DNA of 64,000 bases, from contig CM063110.1 of the NCBI GenBank assembly GCA_031841125.1, positions 16,921,626 to 16,985,625 of the forward strand, in the 5' to 3' direction. The DNA is from Acanthococcus lagerstroemiae. Lineage: Eukaryota; Arthropoda; Insecta; Hemiptera; Eriococcidae. Positions within the stretch are counted from its first letter, which is position 1, and the number at the start of each line of letters is the position of its first letter. The translations under genes and the position numbers were made by a program. Positions 12,353-24,399 of this stretch are shown here, one piece after another. The notes beneath the pieces are model-generated. The model made no database searches. It had not been told where the DNA came from and was given only the letters and a program-made list of their open reading frames with translations.

Positions 12353-12569
12353 TTGGTTGCTGTTTGCTACAAAAGATATTTGATATGTCATTGACTCAGG
12401 CTTGAAAAATCGAAGGAATATCGGAATAATGGTTATTTTGGGCCATCGATTTATATCTGCCCTGCATGTATGTGGTTGAAAGAGGTAATTTTCTTGGATC
12501 TACCTTCAAAGTAGGCCGGTGACCCTCCCTTCACCGATATACATCCTCATATAAATCGTCCTGCCTGCC

Positions 12570-12860
12570 TACTTTCTGCATAGCACGATGCCAGCGTCTA
12601 ACAAACGTCATTTGCCTCCGGTACCTGATCTTTTCAAGATAACGTCCTTCTTCTTATTCTCATGACTCACTCTCCATTTTCTCCCTCGATCGGCCAGGCA
12701 GGCAATCAAATGAGTTTAGTCACAGGCACAGTTTATGTTTCAAGACTCTCGGTTAGATCTGTTTTTGCTATCGATTGATCAATACACAAGCTTTTCCTCC
12801 CTACAAACTCTCAACTTTTGATTTCGAATACCCTCACTATGGTCCGGACTAAACACTTTT
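12570..12860. repeat. dispersed repeat family B, copy 2 (intron 2 of gene 2)
   Basis: Related to 3490-3795 and 21030-21340, and in the equivalent intron position. It was carried by the gene duplication. Confidence 0.6.
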
Positions 12861-13303
12861 CTTTCTCTCGATCAGTTACAAAAAAAAAAAATTGCTGTAC
12901 CTATAGTATGTATTTATAAGAAAAAATTACCACAAATCCAGGAATACTCGGAACCATAACTGGCAAGGATCTCGATCAGTGAAGATTTCTGGCAACATAG
13001 CTCGTGTTGTATAATACTTCTCAATTAGAACTTTCGTATTTTCAACGCTGTTTTTGCATTGCAACAAGAGACTCGTCAGAAATTGCTCGTCTGGAACAGT
13101 TATCACGAATAAGGAACTGGAATTTAGGAATAGATCAATTTCCATTCCAAAGATTATGTTGGATATTCCAAAACTGGTTGAACAGTGAAATCAGCGAGTT
13201 GTCAATACACTAACTCTACTATTGCCAGATGTTTTTTAGATCTTAATGGACCTCCTGGGACCAGGTGAACAAAAACAATTTATACTGACAACATGTAGAC
13301 TTA

Positions 13304-14686
13304 GGGTGTCCCTTATTTTGCAAGTTTTCGCCAATCGATTGAGTGTGCACTGAAGTTCGTTCCAAGTGACCTAGAAACACGCCATATTGAGCTCAATCTG
13401 GGGTCGTTAACCCGTGCCGTTGTGACCTTGAAGTTATGTGTAATACTGAGATTGTACAAAAATCCGAATATCTCAGTACATATCAACTTGAGGACCAACA
13501 TGCATATAACATAAAATGTTCCTTGTTAAATTTTCTATAAAAAAGGTCCTATACAAGTTTTCTGTAGAACACATATGTATTTACCGAGATAATCGCAAAA
13601 ATGTGTGAAAGTTTCGAGGAACGTGGCTATCTTGTTTTTTTTTTCATAACCGAGCATTACTAGTTCAATCGCAGATATTTAAATATATATGTATTCACTT
13701 TAGGACCCAAATTTAAGTAACATAAAATGTTCCTTGTTAAATTTTCTATAAAAAGGTCTTATACAACTTTTCTTTAGAAACATATTTATCAAAATAATTG
13801 CCAGATTGCTTGGAATTTTCAAAAAACATAGATTTTTTAATTATTTTACGGCTGAAATATCTATTAATGTCGGATAATGCACACTACAATATAACTTCAG
13901 TCTCTGTCTCCTGGGGCAAGCGCCCCAGTTTGGCCCCTCCCCCATCTGGCTACGCCTATGACAGTTTGTTGGGTACCTATTATAGACTAGAGACCTCGAA
14001 TCATGTATATATATCAACAATAGTCAACAATTTGCGCAGAAGATATAAGGTGGTGCTGTTAAGGAACAGCCACGTGTTCTGAGAATTTCGGGCTATTTCC
14101 AATGGGCAAACCGCTGTTTCCTATTGTTGATGGCTAATTCCAAATTCGGTGATTAAAGAAAACCAAACTTTGAAGCATTTTTGCGATTATTTTGATAAAT
14201 ATGTCTTCTAAAGAAAAGTTGTATAAGACCTTTTTATAGAAAATTTACCAATAAACATTTTATGTTACTTAAATTTGGGTCCTAAAGTGAATATTTCTTT
14301 TAATATCTGCGATTAAACTTAGTAAAGATCAGTTATGAAAGAAAAATAACAAGATAGCCACGTTCCTCGAAACTTTCACACATTTTTGCGATTATCGCGG
14401 TAAATATGTGTTCTACAGAAAACTTGTATAATAGAATCTTTCTTACAGAAAATTTAACAAGGAACATTTTATATGCCATATGCATGTTGGTCCTAGTTGA
14501 TATGTACCGAGATATTCACGGATTTTTGAACAATCTCAGTATTACACATAACTTCAAGGCCAAAGCGGCACGGGTTAACGACCCCAGATTGAGCTCAAAT
14601 TTTTTATGGCGAGTTTCTAGGTCACTTGGAACAAATTTCAGTGGGCACTCAATCGATGACGAAAACTTGTAAAATAAGGGACACCC
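13304..14686. mobile_element. DNA element with about 520-bp inverted terminal repeats (non-autonomous)
   Basis: The left arm (13304 to about 13825) starts GGGTGTCCCTTATTTTGCAA. The right arm (about 14155-14686) is its reverse complement with scattered changes, ending in AAAATAAGGGACACCC. Within each arm a segment containing TAAATTTTCTATAAAAAGG is repeated twice about 190 bp apart. The roughly 330-bp centre has no transposase. The DNA on both sides matches intron 1 of genes 1 and 3, so this is an insertion specific to gene 2. No clear target duplication was found and the superfamily is not assigned. Confidence 0.8.
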
Positions 14687-16288
14687 ATTTCATTTATATT
14701 TTCTTATAACTTAAATATGTGTAGAAAAGTAGAAAACAGGTACTGAAAACATACAAGATAGTAATTGTTACAACTGTCGAAAACTATCAGCATTGGTTTA
14801 GAATTCTTTAAAAACACCCGTTCTGCAGAATCGCTGTCTTTGTACAGGTTTGGCAACTCAAAATGCTGTCAAAACTGCCAAAGAGCTGTAGGCTGCGGCT
14901 GCTAGTCACTTTGGTTGCGAAATAATTTGACTGTTCAATTTAATGCCAAATGTAGAACAGTGATAGACAAAATATAAAAAGACTACAAAACATCAGCAAA
15001 TGACGATTATTTTCACACTTGGTAATATTTTGGTAGTTGTATAGTGTTTTTATGAACAATAAACGACAATCTATACTCAGTTTTAATCCATGCTGTATTC
15101 ATTACGATATAACGAAAAACAAAAATACAAAATGATTCGATTACACCATCGTCTAGCAAACTTATCAGCTCTCGCATATCACAGGTGGTCAGTGTTGCCA
15201 CAAGTCAGCATACAGCAGTAATAATTTGGTAATCTATGTTAGGTATGGTGGGGGATTGTTGCGAGTGAAGTGATGCAACGTGACGGAAAACATTTTCGAC
15301 CGTTTATATTTTCACGTATTATTCCAGTTTTACTGATTTTACTAATCATTTATTAACTACTCAGTCGACCTTCTCTACCCTCCCAGTCACCATACGAGTT
15401 ACAGAGAACTTCACTTCATATAATTATTTTGAAATAAGACCGGAACATCTCTAATACGTTGATGTAAATAGATACTTGAACATAGGCACTAATAAGAGAG
15501 ACTTGGCTTCCATCCTCTGAAACACCCCTCCAACCCCTAAAAAAACAAGAAACCTGAACATTTTTACGAGCGAAAGAATGTTTAGAATTATGATACTTAT
15601 CAGACCTCTCATGAGCCTCCTTCCTACTCAGGCCAGTTATTTAGGCTCATGTTCTTAAATGAATACTTGCAAACACTCGTAACGAAATACTCAATGGTCG
15701 ACTTGTCTAATTTCAGTTCAATCGCTGGTAACTTTCTTTGTTCTATAAGTCGGCAATTTGAACATGAAAACCATCTTCTTACTATTAAAAAATAATTTTA
15801 AATGATAACAAATCTGGACATAAGAATGCAATCAAGCGATTTTAAAAAGCTGGTGACGCCTCCTAATATCAGGCTTAATGCCTAAGTTGATTGCTAGAAT
15901 TAATAAACGGGCGAATCATCAGATGTGGTCATAGGATCCATTAGGACCACTTTGATGTATATTACACGGCATGGCTTGAAATAATTCCTACCAAATAAAT
16001 ATTCTGAAACAATCCGAAAATATTGCAAAAAAAGTAAAAAGCGATATTTGTAGAATGTATTTTTCCTCTTGATTTATTGAAAGAATATGTTTTATTTGCA
16101 AACAGCGCATTTGTAGTGAGTGTTACACTCTCCAGGGTAATTTGATTTAGTCGACTATTGCGCTTTTCAAGATCTTCTGTAAAACTTTAAACATTGGAAG
16201 CTACTTTGAACAGTTTTTTTTTTTTTTTTCCACTTTAGCACGCACTGGCGATGGAGTAATGAACTATTTTTCCGCGGTCTTTCGACAC

Positions 16289-17164
16289 CAGAGGTAGGTG
16301 CGTTCACTTGTGAACGTCGTTCAGTCCGTGCACTCGTTCACATTTTTGACGAACGTGAACGTGAACGAGAACGAAATTTTTAAGAGTGAACGAGAACGAA
16401 ATTCTGACGAACGTGAACGAGTGAACGAAAGTGAACGAGATTTCTCTCCTTTCTGAATAAATGAGGGCGAGATGCAAAATGGTGCTGTACTTCCCCCTTC
16501 ACGCATTAGCCTACTGCAATTTTATCTGTTTTGTTTGATTTAGTTTTGCAGTTGCAATTTTTTTTAAATTTTGCAGTGTTGCTGCAGAAAATTTCTACTA
16601 AGAGTAATGTAAGGTAAATATTATGGGCGAACATGAATAAAAGTCAAAAAATGATGATTCTCTCTTGATGGAACTAGAGAAGAAAGATTCAGAAAGCTAA
16701 GCCCCCACATGCAAAATTAGCCCCCCCCCCCTCCAGAAATAATTATCTAGTTCCGTGTATGTGATTCACCTCAAAATATTGAAGTGACTAAATAAAAAAG
16801 AATTACAAAAATATTAATCTTTTAGATTAACTGCGGCAAGAGCATAACATAAGACATCAGAAATGCTATCTTCTGATAACTTTTGTCTTTATAACTGCAG
16901 AATAGACTAGCTTCTTACAGCTAGCTGGAACTTGGGTCTAGGAATAACTCTTTGTATTAGTAGGGATGGGCGCGTTGTGAAATCAATACTAAAATAAAGA
17001 ATACCACGAAAATTAGAAAGTATGTGAACGCTGTTCACTCGTTCACAAACAGCAAAAGAACGTGAACGTGAACTACTCTACTTGTAGGAGAACGTAAACT
17101 GAACGTGAACGAGCAAACTTTTAGGTGAACGTGAACGTGAAGTTCGTGAACTTACCCACCTCTG
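16289..17164. mobile_element. hAT-type non-autonomous transposon with 8-bp target duplication
   Basis: The left end is CAGAGGTAGGTGCGTTCAC. The right end, reverse-complemented, is CAGAGGTGGGTAAGTTCAC. Both are flanked by the identical 8-mer TTCGACAC (16281-16288 and 17165-17172). A CAG start and an 8-bp duplication are diagnostic of the hAT superfamily. Both subterminal regions are dense in GTGAAC/GAACGT words (16320-16440 and 17025-17150), which resemble arrays of transposase-binding sites. The 876-bp body encodes no transposase. Confidence 0.88.
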
Positions 17165-18014
17165 TTCGACACCAGGCAGTAGACTCTAACTTGAAGAAAG
17201 AGTCGTTATCAGTTGTCTGGGAATGTTCACATTTATTTGTGGAAATGCGCGTTGTAGAAATTTATCGCAAATTTGTGTTGGAATTTATGGCTGCAGATAA
17301 CTTCTATTATTATGCCAAATTTTACTTTCAAACTCTTTGCGGTGATATTTCTCATGAATTAGTACAACCCTCTGGCATAAAATGCGGTAAATTCAAACTT
17401 TTCAATGTTAAATAACAATCCTGTATAGCGATTTTCTGAGAGGGGCTACTTTGAACAGTAAACAAATAATACACCAGTGTAATTAACAAGGCAGACCTCG
17501 AAAAGTCCAGTCAGTCTTATCTTTGAAATTCCGCAAAAAAGGGCCTTTTCATCAGCTTTCCGAATAGTTTCAGAATTTTTTTCAATTTTTGGTTGAATTT
17601 TAATGATCCTGTGTACCTCCCTTGCTCCAATTCCACTGATTTCTAGAACTCATCAATGACAAATAATAATAGAAAGCGAAAGACCACTCTTTCCTCCCAA
17701 GTTAATTGCTCTATTCCTTTGCGGTACTACGTAGTTCGTTTTACAAGTAACATCACACTGTCTATAAAACGCCTGAAAAGTACAAAAACCAAGTCGACTG
17801 AAAGTGAAAATGTTCGTTAAGCTTCTATGAAAATATTGCATAACGTGCAATTAGCATTTGGCACCGTACATTGTGTAACATCCAGCAAAACTATGAATTT
17901 CAGGTAGTCCATCAGATGTGACCTGGAATCGTGAAATGTGCCTCTGGTGTCAAAAAATCATTTTTCACTTTCTTGACAATTCTTACAGAAAAAGTTACGC
18001 TCTTTCAAATGAAA

Positions 18015-18680
18015 CAAATCACAGCTTCCTATCTTGATTTGTTTTCCCCCAATTGCATTTAAAAATTACGTCACAATTTTAAAAACATCCATTTGGGAAA
18101 ATCTCAGTTGAGTCCGAAGTTCCAGTTTTTGTCCCAGTTGAGTCCAGCGTTAAAAAAAGATACATCGCTGTTGAGTTTCGCGTTAAAAAAAGATGCATCG
18201 CAGTTGAGTCCCGCATGGCAAAGAGGGATCTTCGCAGTTTCTTTGGTCTGCCTTTCCTAAATGCACACAACGTTTAGAAGATGATTCTTCGAGGATTTTA
18301 TGAATATTTTGCCACTTGATACCCGTGTACAAGAATTTACGGATCATATGTTACTAAATTACGTACTCCCGAGTGCCAAGTTTCCCCCTACATTATGGGC
18401 TGCTTTTTCACCTACTCTCAGTCGTACTACTAACGCCTGCGAGGCGTTCCATTCACAGTTAAACAGAATGTATAGCGTCGTGTGAAACGGGCCTGCGGGA
18501 ATGACAGGGAACAAAAATTCGCAACGCGGTTGAATGACAACGTGTAAACGCACCACCACAGATATACACTCTATGTACATCTTTGCGCATCACTACCAAC
18601 ATTCCAGCTTCACACTCGTATATTTCAATACCCTGTTTTCGCACAAGAGGCACATTTCATGATTCCAGGTCACAGATGTT
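18015..18680. repeat. dispersed repeat family A, copy 3, split by a MULE fragment
   Basis: Same family as 2815-3115. The family sequence is broken at about 18097 and resumes near 18473. The inserted piece is the MULE-like fragment listed separately. Confidence 0.6.
18097..18472 (+). mobile_element. MULE-like transposase C-terminal fragment
   Basis: An open frame from 18300 contains FTDHMLLNYV, FPPTLWAAF and RTTNACEAFHSQLN, a signature near the C-terminus of eukaryotic Mutator-like transposases. A short upstream piece (FGLPFLNA, about 18237-18260) belongs to the same protein but is in another frame. Just before it, a roughly 38-bp sequence with GTTGAGT and GCGTTAAAAAAAGAT repeats two to three times (18105-18215). 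The fragment is nonfunctional. Confidence 0.65.
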
Positions 18681-19140
18681 CTCACTGAACACACTGTTGC
18701 GCGCAAACGCACTCTGTTACAAGAAAAAACGGTAATTCACTATTTCTGATATTCATCACACGATGACAACACCTTATCTCAGCCCTGATCTGCAATCAAA
18801 AACGAACGTCCTGGATTTTTGCAGTGGCAAACGCGATTTCATGACAATGCACAGCCTCATTGATCTTCAGTCCCTCCTCAAGGATCTGAAATGGAATGTT
18901 TGTTGCATCCCCCACTACTTGCCAGATTTGACCGCTTCGGATGTCCATTTGTTTCCGGGGTTGAAACGCGAGCTCAGGGGTCAAAGCTTTGCAAATGAAG
19001 GTGAACTGCGCTACGCGATCAAGACGATTTATTCCGAAAATTGTGCGGCGCATAGTACTCTTACGGTATAGAAAAACTTGCGTACCAATTCAACAAATAT
19101 TTGGACGGGGGGGGGGGCTTATGTAGAAAAATATCAAATT
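18670..19140 (+). mobile_element. mariner-like transposase C-terminal remnant
   Basis: The frame 18763-19071 contains LKDLKWNVCCIPHY, then LPDLTASDVHLFPGLKREL, then GQSFANEGELRYAI. This is the region around the third catalytic aspartate of mariner transposases (normally DLAPSD). The C-terminal tail continues in a second frame to about 19130, so there is a frameshift near 19070 and a G-run at 19109-19118. The N-terminal domains are absent. It lies immediately downstream of gene 3, at the edge of the duplicated block. Confidence 0.75.
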
Positions 19141-19373
19141 TTCTCACGAATACACTCCTTTTTGTCCAATGTGTTTCGATTTTGTTTTGAAACTTTTACA
19201 GACAATATGACCTTACTTTTGAAACGACCCTTGTATTTCATAAGCCAGTCTGTCTCAAGGCATCTTCAACATTTCAATTACAGAAGATTCTCTTTCAACG
19301 CTCTATCGACACTGTGGACAAAAACACAAGCAAGCTAACTTGAAACGATACATTTAAATGCGCAACTCTTTTT

Positions 19374-22300
19374 TTAATCGAGACATAATTTTCGAAAAGA
19401 TCCTTCAGGCCCATACAAGGTTAGCAAATCACAATAGCCTGAGGTGTGCTTCGTTATCTTTGTGATGTCAGCCTTGATTTTCTCTTCAGAAAAGGACCAT
19501 TCTCGGAACCCACATACATATTGGTAGTAATCATCTAGAAATGTGTCGAAATAGGTTTTATGAGAAAATTTTTAAGAGGACAGAATAATTTTCAGAACTT
19601 TATTATAAAATCATCCCTACTTTTCAATTCCCATATTGATTTCAAATCTCCTCCGTACTCGACGGGTAAAACTTCTTTTGGTATCACTAGTACCAAATCC
19701 TCCAATTTCTTATTCCAAATAACTATCTGAAAATGCAAATTTAAATGTTGTCGTATTTATTCTATGTCGGAGAGAGTAAGTCGAGAATTAATAACTAGGT
19801 ACCTATACCCTGTCAAGTGATTTCTTCTTTAGCAGGCTCTTAGTCACAGCGATGAGTGGTTGCAATATTGGAGGGACATTAAGAAGATATATCTTTTGTA
19901 GACGAAATTTCAATGTATTCTGTAAACAACAACGTATTATATTATTGGAAAGTCTTGCACCGGTATGCACTATGCCATTGTGACAGAACAAGTCTAACCT
20001 TTGTAAAATTCCAGCTATGTAACAAACCTGAAGTAAATTGATGTACTGTCTAACGATGCTTATGTACAGAGGAAGCTCCTCCGGTAAGAATACGGTATCC
20101 GCGGAATCATAAATCGTAATCATTTCTGCATTTGATTCTTCTTTCACTAATAAATCGAATATCATTTGACTTCCTTTGATAAACATCTCAGGAGTGAATG
20201 ATCTTGGCTCTATAAATTTCCCAACTCGTCCGAAAATAATCCGTTGCCCCTGCGGGGTCGGTTTTGGTAACGGCATGTACAAGCTGTACAGAAAATTCAA
20301 ATAACTAGCATCACTATTATTAGGTCCCCGCGATGTGCCACCAGCATAATGTAACATCAAATCGCAGCTTCCTATCTTCATTAGTTTTTCCACAAATTGC
20401 ATTTAAAAATTACGTCAAAAGTTTAAAAACATCCGTTTACATAGTGTTGTGTGAAATGGGCCTATGGGAATGACAGAGAACAAGAATTCAAAAAGTGGTT
20501 GTCATGGCAACACGTAAACGCACCACCGCAGATGTACACGCTATGTACATCTGTGGGCACCACTACCACCATCCCATCTTTATACTCGTTTATCTTGAAA
20601 ACCTGTTTTCGCACGAGAGGCTCATTTCGTGATTCCTGATCACAATATTGACACTTCTTCAGTAAACAGATGAAAAAAGACCCAATAAGATCTTATGAAA
20701 TAGTAAACTCCTACTTCTTGAAGGATAACAATCAAACTTTCAATAGATATCATACAAAATCAAGATAGGTTGCTGTTTGCTCTGAAGAGGTTTGATATTA
20801 TTCTCTATTCAGGCCTCAAAATTTAAATTTAATGCTGAAAACATTTGCGAAATTACTTAGCTTGACATGAAAAATTGAACGAATATTGGAATAATGGTAC
20901 TTAGGTCGTCGATTCATATTTGCCTTGCATGTATGTGGTTGAATAAGGTCATTTTCTTAGACTTATACGTTCAAAGTAGTGCGGTGACCTTCGCCAATAT
21001 ACATCTCCGTACAAATCGCTCTGCCCGGCTATTTTTTGCATAGCACGATGCCAGCCAGCGTCCACCAAACATCTTTTATCTCCTACATTCCTGTACTTCT
21101 AGTAGGTATTTTATCTTTTCAAAATCACGCTCTTCTTCTTCTTCTTACTCTCATGACTCACTCTCATTTTTCTCCGTTGATTGGCCAGGCAGGACATAAG
21201 ATTAGTTTGGTCGCCAACACGGTTTAGGTTTTAACACTCTCATTAGGTCTGTTTTTGATATCGATTGATCGATAAACAAGCTTTCTCTCTAACATACTCT
21301 CGTTTTTCGATTTCGAATGCCCTTATTGCGGTCTGGACTAAAAACTTCTTTTTCTCACGCAGAGTTACAAAAAAAAAAAAATTCAGTAGTATATATGTAT
21401 TTATAAGAAAAAATTACTGTAAATCCAGGAATTCTCGGAACCATAACTGGCAAGGATCTCGATCAGTGAAGATTTCTGGCAACATAGCTCGTGCTGTATA
21501 ATACTTCTGAATTAGAACTTTGGTATTTTCAATGCTGTTTTTACATTGCAACAGGAGACTCGTGAGAAATTGCTCGTCTGGAACAATTATCACGAATAAG
21601 GAACTGAAATTTGGGAGTCGATTAATTTCCATTCCGAAGATTATGTTGGATATTACAAAACGGGTTAAATACTGAAATCTGCGAGCCATTGATACGCTAA
21701 CTCTACTATTGCCAGGTGTTTTGTAGATTTAGTGGTCCTCGTGGGACCGGGCGAACAACAGCAATTTATACTGACAATACGTAGATATCCCTGTTCATTC
21801 TCAGTTATGATGGGACTCACATGCTGAATATTATGAAAAATTTGATTATTTCAGGTATGTTTCCTTTTTCTTATGTAACTGAAGTATATGTGTTATGTGA
21901 AATGTCAGAATGTAGGTACTGAAGATATAGGAGACAGTGATTGTTACAAGTGTCAAAAATCATTAGCATTAGTTTAGAATCCGTCAAAATAATCTTTGTC
22001 CAGTTCAGGCAAACCAAAATGCTGTCAAAATTGTCAAGAAGCTGCAGGCATCCCGGTAGTAACTGGACTGTTTCAATTAATGTCAAATGTGGAACAGTCA
22101 TAATCAAAATGTCAAAATACTGCTGAACATTAGCAATGCCGGTTATTCTGACATGTGGTAATATGTTGGTAATAGTTTGGTAATCTATGTTAGGTATGGT
22201 GGGGGATTGATGAGAATGTAAAAGTGATATGCAACGTGACGGAAAATATTTTCGACCGTGTTTTCAAATATTATTCCAGTTTTACTGATTTTACTATTCG

Positions 22301-22805
22301 TTTATTAATTACTCAATCAACCTTCTCTATCCTCCCAGCCACCATACTACGAGTCGCGGAACTTCGCCGCATACAATTGTTCCTAAATAAGACCAGGTAA
22401 CAGATCTAATATGTTGATGTAAATAGGTACTTGAACATAGGCACAAATAAAGGGGACTCAGCCCTCTACCCCTCCACCCTCTAAAAGCCCCCTCCAACCA
22501 CTTAAAAAAACAGAAATCTGAATATTTTCACGAGCAAAAGAATTTTTATAATTATTTTGATAGGTACTTATCAAACCTCTCATGAGCCTTCTCCCACTTC
22601 AGGCCAGTTATTTTGGGCGCATGTAATTAAACAAATACTTATTTCAAATTTAATGTCAGGTTTTACCTGAAACATCGGGTAAATGAGGCTGTTTTTTCAT
22701 CCACTGCTTCAAATACTGGACGTCATTTTTTATTGATTCTTCGGTGGCATTGAATTGAGCGTAACTCTTGAGTTGTTGATCATGCGATACCGGTTCCAAA
22801 TACAT
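19374..22805 (-). CDS. CRAL-TRIO domain lipid-transfer protein, cluster gene 3 (intact, 6 exons)
   Basis: Exons are 22805-22667, 21577-21418, 20283-20028, 19919-19809, 19726-19621 and 19534-19374, 933 bases in all (310 residues). The splice phases are identical to gene 1. Exon 2 differs from gene 1 by only two residues, so these are recent duplicates, but exon 3 differs more. Family marks are PLPKPTPQGQRI, QKIYLLNVPP, VLPVEYGG and the tail YGPEGSFRKLCLD. Intron 3 is exactly 108 bp and has no stop in the exon frame, so its retention would add 36 residues without disrupting translation. A cytosolic hydrophobic-ligand carrier is expected from the family; the ligand is unknown. The first intron-free stretch upstream is followed by the 7.26-kb insertion. 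Confidence 0.88.
20350..20640. repeat. dispersed repeat family A, copy 4 (intron 2 of gene 3)
   Basis: Same position relative to exon 3 as the copy at 2815-3115 in gene 1. Confidence 0.65.
21030..21340. repeat. dispersed repeat family B, copy 3 (intron 2 of gene 3)
   Basis: Matches 3490-3795 in the equivalent intron. It was duplicated along with the gene. Confidence 0.6.
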
Positions 22806-23681
22806 TATGACAAAATGAGACTCGGCTATGAATTTATACTGTCGCGACGAAAAAGAAAACTCAGACTGACATTCTCGAAAACCAACTACTAGTTCTTAGT
22901 AAGTATTTGCAAACATTTGTAACGAAATACTTAATGGTCGACTTGTCCACTTCAGTTCAATCGCCTGTAACTTTCTTTGTTCTATAAGTCGGCTATTTGA
23001 ACATAATAACCATCTTACTATTAAAAAGTAATTTTAAATGGCAACCCGGTTGACGAAAATCCGCTTTTGTGTCCGCAATTGTAGACACAAATTCGCCTCA
23101 GTGTCTCAAGTGAAGCTTCAGATCTTGGCCCCGCCCACATCAAGCGGACACAAGGGGTTACAAAATCGCCTCAGCATTCATTCCGGACACAAAGTTACCA
23201 TTTTGCCTCAAATCAGTCACAAAATAGCCACTGAGTTCTTAATGTCGCCACTTTGTGTCCTAATTCTTTTTGCAGTTACAAAACGGACACCAATTTGCCT
23301 CCGATGCGTGCGCATGTACACATTTCAGATCCATACGTGAAGTATAGCTGATTATAACGGTTCAGTTGGTTTGAATGTGAGTGAATAAAAAGCAAATTTA
23401 ACAAATTACTGAAATTTACGTTTAAAACATTAAAAATCATATTTTATTGCAAATCATCAGCTGTGAAAGATTTAAAACAACCAACAGACTCCTGTGAAAT
23501 CAGACGAGCAGTGTGTATGTTTCTGTATCGTTCTTTTATTCGTGTTTTTTTCTCTCAGAAAACCACCTGCAGCACTCGCTGTGTGTCTCCGGCTCGCCGA
23601 TGCTTGATTATAAGTTTATTTGTTTTGTATATGTTCGTTATTTTCGTATGGTCGTACCTTCGTGCGTTTCACACACTGAAG

Positions 23682-23705
23682 ATGTCCACCGAAGATTATA
23701 ATAAG
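23682..23705 (+). CDS. possible short first coding exon inside the 7.26-kb insertion
   Basis: An ATG followed by seven codons (MSTEDYNK) runs directly into a strong donor, AAG|GTAAGG, at 23706. The upstream 200 bp look like a transcribed leader but contain no certain promoter. The reading frame ends in phase 0. It would join at 26883 if the acceptor CAAAGAG is used, but not at 26849. This is a prediction from splice signals only. Confidence 0.3.
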
Positions 23706-24399
23706 GTAAGGCATTTGGCGTTTTTAATCACCGTATGTAATAAGGTAAATTTTGAAGCGAAAGTCCTACCAACTTTTGACACTGTGATTTAGGCTCTGTA
23801 CAGAACTAGCTTGCTGGTAAAATTGTTAGGCTTCTCTTCTCACAGATTGAATATATCAACTGTAGATGGGCCGAAGTAGCTCATATGATGAACTGACTAC
23901 AATCATAGCGTAGCTAGCTTCATTTTTCAATTAGAAGGGGTGAGGGAGACAATTGCAAAGAATAAATATAGAATTTTTAGTAGAAAAAGGAAAATTTCAA
24001 CAATTTGCAAGAAGGAACATAAACAGGAGTTTCCTCCCTTTTTCAACCTGCCCCAGCCCATTCTGCTATCATGTAGTTTTATTTAAATATAAATATTGAT
24101 AAAGACATTCGCCATTTACAGTATTTTTCGCAAAGTAAGTATTTATACTCCACATTTACCTCGCTGGCCTACAAACTTTGCTCCTTCCAAAGTCGTTCTG
24201 TGATTACTTCTATTGCAGTATATGCTTTGCCATATTCTTGAATATTCCAGCTCAAAATTTGAAGGTGACGAGCTAAAAAAATCATCCTTTCTCGAATTAC
24301 GACTATAAGCCAAAATTCCTTTATATCTTGCCTATATCAGTAGACAGCATAGGTATTATGTCTCTAAAACTGGACTCTCTTTGGGCTTGTGTAAGATCA

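Larger units (their letters stand above)
9666..13090 (-). pseudogene. CRAL-TRIO cluster gene 2, lacking exon 1
   Basis: Exons 2-6 are at 13090-12931, 10578-10320, 10209-10099, 10017-9912 and 9826-9666, all open with good splice sites. Exon 3 is one codon longer than in gene 1. Hallmarks are PFPKPTPQGQRI, QKIYLLN, an EYGG block and the tail YGSEGSFRQLCLD. Exon 1, which should lie about 1-2.5 kb upstream, is missing: DNA flanking it in genes 1 and 3 is joined directly near 15655-15668. Intron 2 carries an R1-like endonuclease fragment, and the upstream intron carries the 13304-14686 element. The remaining exons show no decay, so the loss is recent or the gene uses another start. One candidate is the in-frame ATG at 13143-13145, in the DNA just upstream of exon 2. 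Confidence 0.8.

Noticed and set aside
19803..20402. Single-exon 199-residue gene
   Set aside because: It is exon 3, intron 3 and exon 4 of gene 3 read together; the splice sites are conserved with the other copies.
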